Shown here piece after piece: positions 22,545-32,660 of a DNA stretch of 64,000 nucleotides. Source of the stretch: Girardinichthys multiradiatus (lineage: Eukaryota > Chordata > Actinopteri > Cyprinodontiformes > Goodeidae); contig NC_061816.1 in NCBI RefSeq assembly GCF_021462225.1, positions 8,147,390-8,211,389 of the forward strand. The letters run 5' to 3'. The translations under genes were made by a program, and so were the position numbers. How positions within the stretch are numbered: the first letter of the stretch is position 1; every line of letters begins with the position of its first letter. The notes below the pieces were generated by a model that saw only the letters and a program-made list of their open reading frames with translations, had not been told where the DNA came from and did no database searches.

Positions 22545-23540
22545 TAATTATTCACACCAATGGCTTTCTGTAGGCTACTGTAGAAGCACCTTTGACAGCA
22601 ATCAAATATTCTGGTTAAGCCTCTACAATGATGGCACACCTGTTTTTGGAGATTGCCCCCAATATTTCTCTGTAGAACCACTGAAGCTCAAACAGGATGA
22701 GTGGGTGGCAAGAATGGACAGATGCTCAATTAGACTCCAGTCCAGGCTGTGGCTAGTCCACTCTAGGACACTAACAGAATGCTCCTGAAACTCCTTCTTT
22801 GTTGTCTTGGCTGTGTGCTTTGGGTCATTGTCAAGTTCTTAGATAAGTGGATACGTTAATCTGAGGTCCAGAACACTCTCAAGAAGGTGTCCTTCAAACA
22901 TCTTGATTTGACTGCTTTTGTCTTGGCCTCTATGCAGACTAGTCACCTTGTTCCTGCTACAGAAGATCATACCCACATCATGATGCATCCACCACCATGC
23001 TTTAAATTAGGAATGCTCCAGACATGGCGCTGTGAGTTTAGGCCAGAAAATAAAATTTTGGTTTCATTAGACCACAGAATTTTGTTTCTACTCATCCGAC
23101 TGTATCCAAGGTCTATTTCTGCAAAGTTGAACCAGGCTTCCATTAGCATTTTTGTGAAGAATGGCTCCCATTTGGGCACGCTGTCACAAAGGCCTGATCA
23201 GTGCAGTTCATTTCCAGTGGCTGACCCTCTGGATGGTTCCCCAATATCCACGAGGGAACCCTGGGGCTCTGCCATGTTGACCTTTTTGCCTAATTACCCA
23301 GTTTGTTTGTGCAGGCAGATCGAGCGGGGGTCCTTGGGGTTCCAAACCTTTTGGAACGTTCAGTGCTGCAGAAATTTGTATGAATCCATACCCAGATTTT
23401 TGCCTCAACACAGTCTTGTCTCAGAGGTCTCCTGTGACTTCATTTCTTGGATTATGGCCATATATGCACTGATCACCAGCAGTGTTTTATTAACAGACAT
23501 GAGCTGCCTCCAAATCAATTGAGCCCCATGCTGGCTTTTT
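22545..23540 (-). mobile_element. Tc1-like transposase relic, nearly full length
   Basis: On the minus strand, in order, there is a helix-turn-helix part (KSGYGFIQISAALNVPKG near 23370-23400). A catalytic domain follows: FAEIDLGYSRMSRNKILWSN, TKILFSGLNSQR and KHGGGCIMM (22970-23120). Then comes an NDPKHTAKTT block (near 22830), and a decayed C-terminal part ends near 22560. These are hallmarks of IS630/Tc1/mariner DDE transposases: WSDETK, GLNS, GGGSIMVWG, DNDPKHT. WSNETK replaces the first catalytic Asp motif, and several frameshifts separate the blocks, so it is dead. Termini are unclear. It is the best-preserved transposase sequence in the window. Confidence 0.8.
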
Positions 23541-24448
23541 TGTAGCTCTGTTGGACCAACCAGTGACATTCAGCCTGTGGAGAAAGACATATCTATCTGT
23601 CAGACATGTTTCAAAGCTTGACCAGCAGCCAGATTCTGCCACTGACGTCCTACTGATTATCCTCATTAGCTTATCACTCATGACTTATCGTCATAGCTTT
23701 TACCTAAAAATGTAGCTACAATTCTTCATTGGTGAAATCTAAGCCCCATTCAGATGCAAACCCTTTGAGTATTATTTGAAAAGTCAATTTAAAAAATCTA
23801 ATTTCTATTGCAGAATTTTCCAAAAATAAGAAACCGGTACAAATCACAACAAAAAACGGTATTATTTCCACAATTTTCAGTCCTCCTGATTATCAAAGTG
23901 GCTCATAAAATACTGACTGTAGATGGTGGGAACGATGAATGATTTGTTTCCTATATTGGACATATTGGATATATTGGATATTGTGAGGCTAATGTTGACA
24001 ATTTTAACTACAATAAGCCCAAATCTTACTGACTCTTTGCTTCCTTTATTATTACACAATGTCCAAGCAGACGTTGATGCTGAATCATTATCATCCAGTC
24101 AGATTGATTTTATCCCCGAGGAATTCAACTCAGACAGAGAGAGAGATCACTGCAGCTGCAAGCGGTTCATCCTGATATGTTAGAACCAGAATATGACCCT
24201 GATGATCCGCAAGCCATGCTGGGTGCTAGATTCAGAGGCGGAAACACGATGTGATGTGGATATTGATCATCTTAAGAACTTATGAGTATAGAAATTCCTT
24301 GCCAACATTTTTTACCTGATCGATTTTCGCACATGTTCACCACCCAGAAATGTAATCTGCTGGTGTTGCTTTAATTCTGTGGTATGCCAGCATAGCAATC
24401 AAACATATCCAAATATCCTTTGGATATGAAGCCTTGTTTATTACCTTA
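23541..24448. other. Non-coding stretch, no gene recognised
   Basis: AT-rich with a small tandem of attggatat near 23954-23978. A plus-strand frame of 86 codons (23923-24183) ends in an acidic, Ser-rich region but has no recognisable domain, and its minus-strand overlap is equally long. Treated as chance. Confidence 0.5.
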
Positions 24449-25003
24449 TTCAATTCAATTCAATTCAAAAATACTTTATTAATCCCAAAGGGAAATTAAA
24501 TGTTGTAGCTCATATTATGAAGGTTTCTTCAAAGAGCCGTTGTAGATGCTGATGGCTGTGGCCAGGAAGGATCTCCTGTAGCGCTCCGTCTTACAGCAGA
24601 TCTGAAGAAGCCTCTGACTGAAGACACTCTGTTGTTGTAGGACAGTCTCATGAAGAGGATGCTCAGGGTTCTCCATAATGTTCTTCATTTTATGAAGAAT
24701 CCTTCTTTCCACAATAATCTCCAGAGGTTCCAGAAGAGTCTCCAGAACAGAACCAGACTTTTTTATCAGCTTGTTGAGCTTTTTTAGTCCCTGGCTCTGA
24801 TGCTGCTTCTCCAACAGATGATGGTAGAAGAGATCACTCTTTCCACAACAGACTTATAGAAGATATGCAGCATCTTGCTGCAAACACAGAAGGACCTAAG
24901 CTTCTTCAAGAAGTAGAGTCTGCTCTGTCCCTTCTTGTAGATGGCTTCACAGTTGCATCTCCACTCTAGTCTGTTTTCCAGGTGAACACCGAGGTCAGTT
25001 TGA
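24449..25003 (-). mobile_element. LINE 3' end (Rex1/CR1-type)
   Basis: The minus strand encodes the C-terminal end of a non-LTR reverse transcriptase: LEWRCNCEAIYKKGQ, then RLYFLKKLRSFCVC, then MLHIFYKSVVESVIFYH, then KLNKLIKKSGSVL, then the frame 24515-24814 including NIMENPEHPLHETV and RYRRSFLATAISIYN. The 3' tail reads, on the plus strand, caattcaattcaattc then atactttattaatccc, the classic end of this fish LINE. It is 5'-truncated at about 25003. Frames are fairly intact over 100 codons, so the copy is younger than most Tc1 relics here. It is followed within about 60 bp by a Tc1-like copy. Confidence 0.8.
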
Positions 25004-25059
25004 GAAGCAAACCAGTTTTTCTAAAAGATGGTTGCATTGAAGCAAAGGCTCTATTAAGG

Positions 25060-25724
25060 CAGATCTCATATATTTGCTGTTTAATTAGAAACTGCTTAAG
25101 ATCATCAAGCTAATTTTTATTACAAACAGATAATGGAAGAAATTTGCCCTCCCTAAAAAAATTAAATGCTTTTTTTGAGAAAAAAAATCCAGGCTTGATT
25201 ACTGCCCAGCCTGGAAAAGCAAAATATTAGTTTAATACGACCTGTTTGACAACATGAAGTAGGCTAAAAGCTCTCAGGAAGCAACACCTTGTGCCCTGAT
25301 CTAAAGAAATTCAAGGACAGACGAGGAACAAAGACTCTGAGTCGATCTGAAAACAGTTACAACGTTTCAAAGACTTTGAGAGTCCACTGACCCACAGTGA
25401 GGGACATTATCCACAAATGCAGAAAAATGGAACAGTGGAGAACCTTGCAAAGCCTCAGCTGATTAAAAAAAATCAAATTCCTTTCTCATATTTGCCAAAA
25501 AGCATTTTGATGGTCCTCCAGACTTTTGAAAATATATAAGTGGCCTTTTAAGAAGGTGTGGGTCCCATTACATCTGGTGGAAAACTAACATCGCATTACA
25601 GAAAATCGACAGTATGCCTACATGGTGGTGGTGGTGTGATGATCTGGGGTTGCTTTGGTTTTCAGGACATGGACAATCAGAAGGAATCTGAAAGGGGGCA
25701 AATACTTTTTCACAGCCATTGAGA
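25060..25724 (+). mobile_element. Internally deleted Tc1-like element
   Basis: It matches the same family as 19690-21357: ccaggcttgattactgccc, then cctgtttgacaacatgaagt, then aggctaaaagctctcagg, then catctggtggaaaactaac, then gtggtggtgtgatgatctgg. It then jumps directly to the right terminus, gggggcaaatactttttcac (25696-25715). The C-terminal half of the transposase, with the last catalytic residue, is missing, so the copy could only have moved with help. The left end has decayed. Residual transposase words include the GGGVMIWG-like block near 25625-25655. Confidence 0.75.
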
Positions 25725-27455
25725 TGGTATTCAAGTGTGGCTCTGCAACATGCAGCTCTGGTCAGGATTTCATCCTCGGTGGTGGCTCTCCTGGCAGTTT
25801 TATGGAAGTTAGAGATTTGCGCCACACATTCTCAGCAACTGAGAGCTTTCATCTCTTTTAAATGACAACTCTAATGCTAGCTAGTTAGCTGTCAGCTGCA
25901 GGTTTTTGCCTTACACTTGTAATAGTGTTGTTTGGCTTGTTAAGCTGTCATCTGTGCTGTAGCTTCTGATGCGTGATGAGAGGCTGAGGGAAGCTGTGAC
26001 TCTGTGACAGCTAGTCACACGTCTGCATCTCACATAGCATTCATGCACAGTTCTTTGATTTAAGACTCCACCAGTTGAAAAGTATAAACTAAATGAGTTT
26101 AATATTTTTCAGTCTAGCAGACAAGAAAAACGCAAGGGTGGTTTTTTTCTTCCGTTGGTTTCTCAGCCTGTTTTAATAGTGCCTTTAAAGTACCTACAAG
26201 TCCTAATGCAGAATATGAGGAATTAGTATGTAGTCAGAAATCCTCTTTCCTTCCAGGGGCTGTTTATTTCTATGCAACAAATTTGGCAGAAGTTCATGCT
26301 GCGAATCAGGATTTTTGTAACTTGACAGCTTTCTAATTTCTTCAGCAAAACACTTAATTCTGTAGCCGTCTTAGGCTCCCAACTGTTCCCTTTTGTTCAC
26401 CGTTTCCTTGCAGGATTGGGCTCAGAATGGCTCTGCGTATTTGGATGAGTGTTACAGCAGAAACACCCCAGATCCGTAATCACACACTTGGCAGGCGCTG
26501 GGAGTAATTTACTTAAACCGAGCTCCCTCATTTAAATACAAAGATGTCTCTCTTGCATTGCTGCTCTAATGAAATTAGCATGCAGCATGGAGGCTCTCAT
26601 AGGAGTCTTATTGTGCTGCAGCTACATGTTAATACTTAATGCTTACTGTCAGTGAACTCCTTGATGGCTGTCTGTGGCACGTCGCTGTGAGGATGGGAGG
26701 ACTGAGCAATCACCCCACCTCCACATCCTCTCAGCTCTGGCGTTTCAGAATCACGACGGAGACTCTTTACCATCTCAGTTACACTGCATGTTTCTTCGAG
26801 CTGAAACCTTTCCTTTTCTGTTTCATCTGTCTCTGTATCAGCTGATAGTCTGCCCTCAGGGACACCGAGTCATTCTCAGCTGGGTCCCTCCTGTAGCTAT
26901 CAAGGACGCACATGAAGAGAGCAGAATTGCTTCCACATCTTTAACTGCAAAAGGTTGTGGCTCGCCCTTGGCTGGTGTTAACATTACTCTGAAATGTAAA
27001 CCTGATCTCTGGTGTCAGGAGGAGTCTTGGTGGGTCACACTGCTGCATGTTGGTACATTCTGAGGAAATCACAGAGAACCTTATGAGTGTAACTTGCAGC
27101 ATATCCTTGTTAAATGCTTGGATGTGTACATCTTTACCCTAAGCAAACCAGTTATGTATATAATTAGGCATGAGCAGCGAATGTTATTATTTTTTCCGTC
27201 AATTTAATTGGCTTTTTGGAGGTTTTATCATATTCAAAAACTCACCAAGTTTTGCACACGTGTCAGTTCTGGTGTAACATTACATCCCTAACCATAACCC
27301 TTTTGACGTTAATTAGAAAGGTATTAATATGCGTTGGAGTGATTGAGGCACTGAAATTAAAGGGATTTCTCTGACAGTCGTGGCTTAGTCACCAATGCCA
27401 GTAATTAGGCTGAACCATTTTCAGCCAGTGCATTATCTTAAACCAAGGGGGATGG
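25725..27455. other. Non-coding stretch, no gene recognised
   Basis: No transposon recognised. A 129-codon plus-strand frame at 26674-27063 overlaps another frame (26639-26845). It shows no family features, and its codons look like ordinary fish non-coding DNA of medium GC. Lacking splice signals or homology, I do not call a gene. The piece 26380-26520 is somewhat GC-elevated. Confidence 0.5.
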
Positions 27456-27499
27456 TTATGCACAAATAATAAAACCTAGGTTTTATTATTTGTGCATAA
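27456..27499. repeat. Perfect 44-bp palindrome without spacer
   Basis: Positions 27456-27477 are the exact reverse complement of 27478-27499, with the centre at the avrII-like cctagg (27475-27480). The arms are AT-rich (ttatgcacaaataataaaac...) and have no mismatch. Symmetry stops abruptly at both ends (g at 27455, t at 27500). A spacerless perfect palindrome of this size can extrude as a cruciform and is usually unstable. It may be a recent inverted duplication, the joined ends of a MITE, or an assembly or sequencing artefact. Confidence 0.9.
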
Positions 27500-28634
27500 T
27501 GTGGTTCATTATTATTGCTGTTAATATTTTTAACAAAGTAATCAAGTTAATTATTCATGACACAATCATGCAACCTCACATCTATTGCATGTATGATTGT
27601 TGTTTGATCCTTGAGGTGATTAAAACCCTTGTTCTTTATTTTGGCAACGTTTGCTTCCTCAGCAGGTTTCATTACATTTTGACACGGGGAGATGCTAGCA
27701 AACACTGTATTCTGACACAGGAAGGAGGATGAGGAAGGTGTACAGCGAGCAAATGTGAAATGACACGTTGACAGCCTCTCAACAAGCCACAATCAGCACT
27801 TCGTCATATTTAAATCTCCTGCAAGGTCTCTGCGGAGCGTTACCTACTCATTGTTTCCATTAAGGGTCCGATTATCAGCCTGGATCGATAGCAGCTCGCT
27901 GCACATAAATACTTAGATTGCCGGTTTGTGATGGAAGGAGCAGTTGTCTTGGGTTTCCGTTAAAACTCCCTCTGGAAGACGCCAGTGCCCTCAAAGGTTT
28001 GGTTAGCGGTTGCTCTCTCATAATAACCTCTCAACGCTCCTGGGAAAGTAAGCAAATATGGCAGATGGGTACAGGATAATGTGTTCTGTGGCCCATTAGA
28101 GGAGGTGAGAGGTCTGAAAAGCGGAACGTCTCCTGAATATTGCTCTTCATCTGACCTCCAGATTCACAGCTTGATTGAATCGAGACACTCAGCTGTGTTT
28201 GTCGTGTGATTAACGTTTGCTGATGCCTGAAAATCTGCGCTTATTCCTCTAACGTTTCAAAGCAATGAATTACCTTTACTTGACTTTTGTCAGAAGATTT
28301 GGAGATGCAGAAATGTGGTTTGTAAGCAACGTATCTGTGTTGGTGGAAGTCTCAGTCATCTTTATCACATTTGTAGCCATCCTCACCAAAGAAGGATTTT
28401 TACTGAAAATTTCTCTGTAGCTCGCAGAAAAGGGCTAAGTGCTACTAAAACTGCTATTCCTTGCTGTTTTTCCATCTTCATTCAAGTGATTTGGTCGTTC
28501 TTTGTTTTTTTGTTAGGTGTCATTTATCAGATTGTATGATTGAACATTGAAGAAGCAATTTAACAGTTTATTTGTTTAAGAAAAAGGGCTGCAGTAGTGT
28601 GTGAGAGAACCGTACACAAATACAACAGCTTCTC
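27500..28634. other. Non-coding stretch; GC-elevated unique part at 27800-28260
   Basis: The part 27800-28260 stands out by higher GC, retained CpGs (ctctgcggagcgttacc near 27828, gattatcagcctggatcg near 27870) and a lack of repeats, as often seen in conserved non-coding elements. The remainder is AT-rich. No coding features. Confidence 0.35.
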
Positions 28635-28833
28635 CTCGAGGACTAGTGTCCTGCAACTTTTAGATGTTTCTCTTCTTCAGCACACCTAAATCAAATTATT
28701 GGGTCATTAACCGGACTCTATAGAACTTCAGTGAAAGCTGAGGAGGTGGTTGCAGTCACTTGATTCGGGTGTGCTGGGCCAGGGACACATCCTAATGACG
28801 TAGGTCTTCGAGGGCTGGAGTTTAACAGCCCTG
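28635..28833. mobile_element. Short non-autonomous DNA element (MITE), hAT-like ends
   Basis: The left part ctcgaggactagtgtcctgc and the right part cttcgagggctggagtttaa ... cagccctg are diverged versions of the inverted ends of a very common fish MITE. In intact copies the MITE ends '...CTCGAGG(C/G)CTGGAGTTTGACACCCCTG'. Internal words cagcacacctaaatcaaatt and cttgattcgggtgtgctggg form the typical inner inverted repeat. No coding capacity. The left tip is lost, so the target duplication cannot be read. Confidence 0.65.
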
Positions 28834-30089
28834 TCTTGGAGGATAGAGTTTATTTTCTAAGAGTAAAGATGTGGGATTGCAACTGGCTGCAGAATCATAT
28901 CCCAATATCTCATTAAGCTGAGATTCCCTCCAACAAAGACAAGGATGCAGCCTCTCACCATCATACTACCTCCTCCAAAAACTAGCATTAGCAGAGAGGA
29001 TTTAGCTACTTTTCAACGGACATAATCTCACAAATGTAGCACCTTCTAAGGGGAAATAAACAGACTTTTAAACATTTTTCGGTCATTTTACTAACAAGAA
29101 GCATTGTCACAAGAAGAAGAACAAAAGTTAATGAATAAAACACTGTTTTTGAATCCATGGCTCCCAAACTGGTAAAAGGCATCAGTGGTTGTACAAAGTG
29201 ACTTCTTGGCATTATGCTAAAAATACAAAAATTACATTATCTTGAATGGTAGCATAAAAAGGTGAAAACATTGAAATTTGGAAAAGTAGGGCTGATGAAG
29301 GCATCATTTCCATGCTGATAGAGGTCCTGCTGACTACATCCGTGAGAAGAACTGATGAGGATGATGGGGAAACAAATCCCCTGGAGAAAATGATCCACAA
29401 AGCAATCACCTGCAGCCAAAGTGGCGTGAATGCTGTGAAGGCATTTTGGAAAAACTCATTAAAAGCCTTTTTATTTCAGTTAGTAAGAGCAGCTGTGGGA
29501 TTATTCCACCGCTGCACAAAGGAGTTTTGCCTCGGCCCTGACACCGCAGTTATTTTCTGCTCCCTGTCAGTCCTGGGACCATCAAATCACCGAACGTTAC
29601 TGACAGGTGAAAGACGAACGACAGCCATCACAGAGGAAGTAGCAGGCATGATGGGGGGAAGTATGTGTCTGTGTCAGGGCTAGGAGAAGAAAAGACACAT
29701 GGACAGTGGAAGCAGCTGAAGGTGTCAGGTTTGATGCATTGGAAAGTGTCGAGGAAACCCTTGACCTTATGTCTTCTTTTCTTAGATCTATTATACAGCC
29801 TTTTTCACCTTCTCAGGAGTTCGGCTTTGTTTTCCTTGACACTGAAATACCGTTCAGTGTGCAGCCTGACTTGAGCATATCAACAAAAACAACACCTTGA
29901 ACATCTGTTGGTAACCAGGGATGTAAAAAGCCTTTTAAATAAATGTATATTTTATTGTAGTAATCTCGCCTTGAAGCATTTAGAAAAACCCAACCTTCAA
30001 TCTGAGAGCATTGATTTGATTCAGAATAAGATTTTTGGCAAAGTTGTGGTTGGTTTGGATTGGATTTGAATATTTGAGCGATTTGTCTG
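28834..30089. other. Non-coding stretch, no gene recognised
   Basis: AT-rich with several frames up to 123 codons (29312-29683), overlapped on the opposite strand and without domains. A segment near 28940-28980 (aggatgcagcctctcacc, then actacctcctcca) faintly resembles an antisense Tc1 transposase block but is too short to call. Confidence 0.5.
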
Positions 30090-30475
30090 GCAAAGGCTAC
30101 AAGTTCATAATGCTATGCACTCTAACAAGGTTCCCAGGGCCTTTGGGAGTCAAACAGGCCCACAGCATCACATATCCTCCACCCTACCTTATAGTAGGCA
30201 TAGTCCCACTTGCAGGTTTTGTTTCCCCAAACACTTAATCCCACTGAAACACATGATTTATGTAGATCAGAAGGCTTTTTGTCTGCCAAACATCCAGTTG
30301 GTATAAAAATATTTTGGAAAGTTATTATGGAACATTATGCATTGTGGCAAGATAAACTCGGCTCATCGTCCAGACTTTTGTGTCACAGCTCCAATTTTTT
30401 TCACTGTTGCTCTGAAGGTAGAAATGGAAAAGTTGAGTCTAGCAGCTATGTTGTTGTAGGAATGCTCTCTCGTCT
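30090..30475 (-). mobile_element. Tc1-like transposase relic
   Basis: The antisense words aaggttcccagggcctttgg, gcccacagcatcacatatcc and ctccaccctacctt follow the catalytic-domain region (the antisense of the GGGSVMVWG block) of a Tc1-like family distinct from the 19690 type. The match continues weakly past atccagttggtataaaaata. Frames on the plus strand here (30115-30560) are shadows. No termini seen. Heavily decayed. Confidence 0.55.
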
Positions 30476-31544
30476 TTCCAATGTTGTGGAGCGTAACATC
30501 TTATGCGTTTATTCCAAAAGATCTAGACACTCTGATCAAATTCAACAAGTTGTGAAATGAACAGTGCTTTATTTACATTAGTTTGACAGGAATAGTCCTT
30601 ATAATTGTGGCTAAAGTGTATTTTGAATATATATTTGTTGCTGTGGGACTAACCCACCACCCCTTCCCCTCCTAAACTCGTTGCTCCATGCTCTGTCTAG
30701 AGGCCTCTGCCAGCCATGCCAAGTCAGCCTGACTTTTTTTTAAGGTAATTTTAGACTCCTTTATAACAGTATTCTTGTAAACTTGCAATTTAGCAGACTT
30801 TTATGTCAGATATAGTGACATGTTGGACAAACTTAGACTAAATTCAGCTGAGGGTTGTCGCCAGACGTCACCCTTCCTTTCACTTTTTCACTGGTGTCTC
30901 TGCTCTGATGAGCAGCTTCTGAGTCACTTTTATATAAGCACAGCAAAAAGAAAAGACCAAATTATCCTCTTTTTTTCTTTCCCCCCCAAACACATAAACT
31001 CATATCTTTAAATCAAAGCTGACTCATGTCTCGTGTTGTAGTTAAATGTGTCTTTCTCCTATGCAGAGGATGTGATTTCAAACAGGGAAGATATTTCTAT
31101 AGGCCCATTTAAATGATGTTTATGTTGAAATACAGTTTCACATGCAGCTGGATGGTTTCATACAGAGGACCCCCGTTAGTCTTGTTTACATACCTACTAG
31201 TTGCACAGCTGTGATTCATTGAAAAATGGGGAACGAACTGGAAAAGCTTGTAATTAGTTTGCAGTGTTTTAAATAAATATTTGCTTCATTTCATGTGTGG
31301 CTCAGAAATACAGTGATATCATTTAGTTTCTGTATCATCCAGATTAGTTACCAAAACAACCAGTAATATGGAAACTTAATGCTTTCTACATCATTTTCTA
31401 CTAATAACATCCCGTTAAAGAAAGTGTATCCATCCTTTTTCCGAAAGAGAAATAAAACGGGCCTCTTTAAAAATTGACAGCAAATATCCTATAGTAGATA
31501 TTTATCCAACATTTTAAGTTGTCTTTTTAAAAAAAAAGGTGATA
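30476..31544. other. Non-coding stretch, no gene recognised
   Basis: AT-rich, with a pyrimidine-rich patch at 30965-30990 ending in a C-run. No gene or repeat recognised. Confidence 0.55.
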
Positions 31545-31640
31545 TAACATTTGCAGGTTGTATCATATAAAATCCAAATAAAATAATTAAAGATTTTGGT
31601 TTTAACGTGACAAACTTAGGAAAGGTGTTGATATTCCCTC
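31545..31640 (+). mobile_element. Tc1-like terminal fragment
   Basis: The words atcatataaaatccaaataa, then aagattttggttttaacgtg, then acaaacttaggaaaggtg match the right sub-terminal region of the Tc1-like family whose longer copy lies at 34809-36290. The tip (ggggtatgaatactttt in intact copies) is reduced to gttgatattccct. Only a scrap remains. Confidence 0.45.
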
Positions 31641-32006
31641 CTGTCCCCCCCCCCATTGGTCACAACCTGGGGAACAGTAAACGTTTCTCCCTCTCTTTGT
31701 TTCCATCCCTAATAGTTCCCAGCTGATCATTCTGATTGTGAGAGCACTTGCATTGATGGTAATTTGTTCATGACTAGTGGAGTAAAAAGCATTAGGAAGT
31801 ACCCAGCACCCAGGAGAGGAGGGAGAGAACAGGTATGGGAGGGGAGCAGATGCTGCTGTTTAAAACTAGAGCTGTGGGACTGCTAACAATAAATTAAGAT
31901 CAAAGACAAACTAATATTTGTCAAATTTATCACATGGTGTCCTAATGAGCCTTTGTAGGAAATATTGCTTGTTACTGTGTTTGAACATCTAATCAAAGAT
32001 TTAATG
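31641..32006. other. Short non-coding stretch
   Basis: Contains a C10-type run (31646-31655) and a purine-rich patch (aggagaggagggagagaac near 31811). No gene recognised. Confidence 0.5.
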
Positions 32007-32061
32007 ATTCCTTTTTCTTTCTGTTTCATGTTTTCCGCCCCGTGTGGATTGTCTCCTCAGG
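32007..32061 (+). promoter_or_regulatory. Candidate recursive splice site (CAG|GTAAG)
   Basis: A pyrimidine-rich tract (cctttttctttctgtttcat from about 32011) leads to gtctcctcag at 32051-32060. This is followed at once by gtaagcc at 32061. A strong 3' splice site directly abutting a strong 5' splice site is the signature of ratchet points that remove very long vertebrate introns stepwise. A branch-point-like taatga lies about 55 bp upstream. If the window is intronic on the plus strand this could be functional. The motif can also occur by chance in 64 kb, so confidence is low. Confidence 0.3.
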
Positions 32062-32597
32062 TAAGCCAGCCATTGTTCTTCACGCAAACACACAAAACAT
32101 CCATCCCTGTAGCCGCCGTTGGTCTCTAAGCGAGCATCAACCAAACAGCTGTCAGACACTCACAGCATCTACACCATCTGCATTTCCCTAATGTACCGTA
32201 TAGTGACTGATACCTGCGCAGCCGATTGTGTTCGGCAGAAGGGCTCCACTCTGGAGAATAGAGGTTGTCGTTCACATTCAAGTATGACAGATGTGCGTGT
32301 CCTGTTGCGACGGCGCAGAGGACATTATGAATGCATGCAGAAGGCAATTCATCACTGACAGCCGCTGTGCTTTAGCGGCTCCAACGAGCAGGCCGTTTGA
32401 TTGAAACTCATGACTGTTCTGGTCTGTTCATGTGTTGTTGCTGCATATTTACATGCAGGTATTTTTATCTCCTCCTCCTCATTATAAACATTTCATCGGA
32501 TATTTCTGAATGTCTTTGTCAGATGATACATTTTCTGTCAAGGACAAGGCTCTGGTTGTTTAACTGTTGCTGCTTTCAAGCTATTCTGATTGTGTAA
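32062..32597. other. GC-elevated unique stretch downstream of the splice-like site
   Basis: Positions 32080-32400 are GC- and CpG-rich for the window (ctgtagccgccgttgg near 32106, gttgcgacggcgcagagg near 32305, agcggctccaacgagcagg near 32373). They contain no recognised repeat. Short frames on both strands (32119-32358, 32126-32347) overlap and show no family match. It could be a conserved non-coding element or an alternative exon linked to the splice-like site. Confidence 0.35.
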
Positions 32598-32660
32598 TTT
32601 CAGAATCAAAATCAGCTTTATTGCCAAGTTTGTACACACAAAACAAGGTTTAAAGGTTTA
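32598..32660 (-). mobile_element. LINE 3' tail fragment
   Basis: The plus-strand sequence tttcagaatcaaaatcagct, then ttattgccaagtttgtacac, then acaaaacaagg matches the terminal 60 bp of the LINE seen at 20574-21140 (tcagaatcagctttattgcc...). It is an extremely 5'-truncated insertion. The LINE's sense strand is the minus strand. Confidence 0.7.

Noticed and set aside
22887..23522. Longest plus-strand open frame (211 codons)
   Set aside because: It lies antisense to a clear Tc1-like transposase relic, whose minus-strand blocks (WSNETK, GLNSQR, KHGGGCIM) explain the sequence. The plus frame is a shadow.
24060..24270. Acidic, Cys-containing frame resembling domains of fish DNA transposons
   Set aside because: The Cys spacing and residue order do not match, and the frame is interrupted. 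Chance preferred.
26674..27063. 129-codon plus-strand frame as a possible gene
   Set aside because: No domain, no splice context, an overlapping frame in another register, and no resemblance to known proteins. Length alone is not enough in 64 kb.
28935..28985. Antisense Tc1 transposase block
   Set aside because: About 40 bp of weak similarity without continuation on either side.
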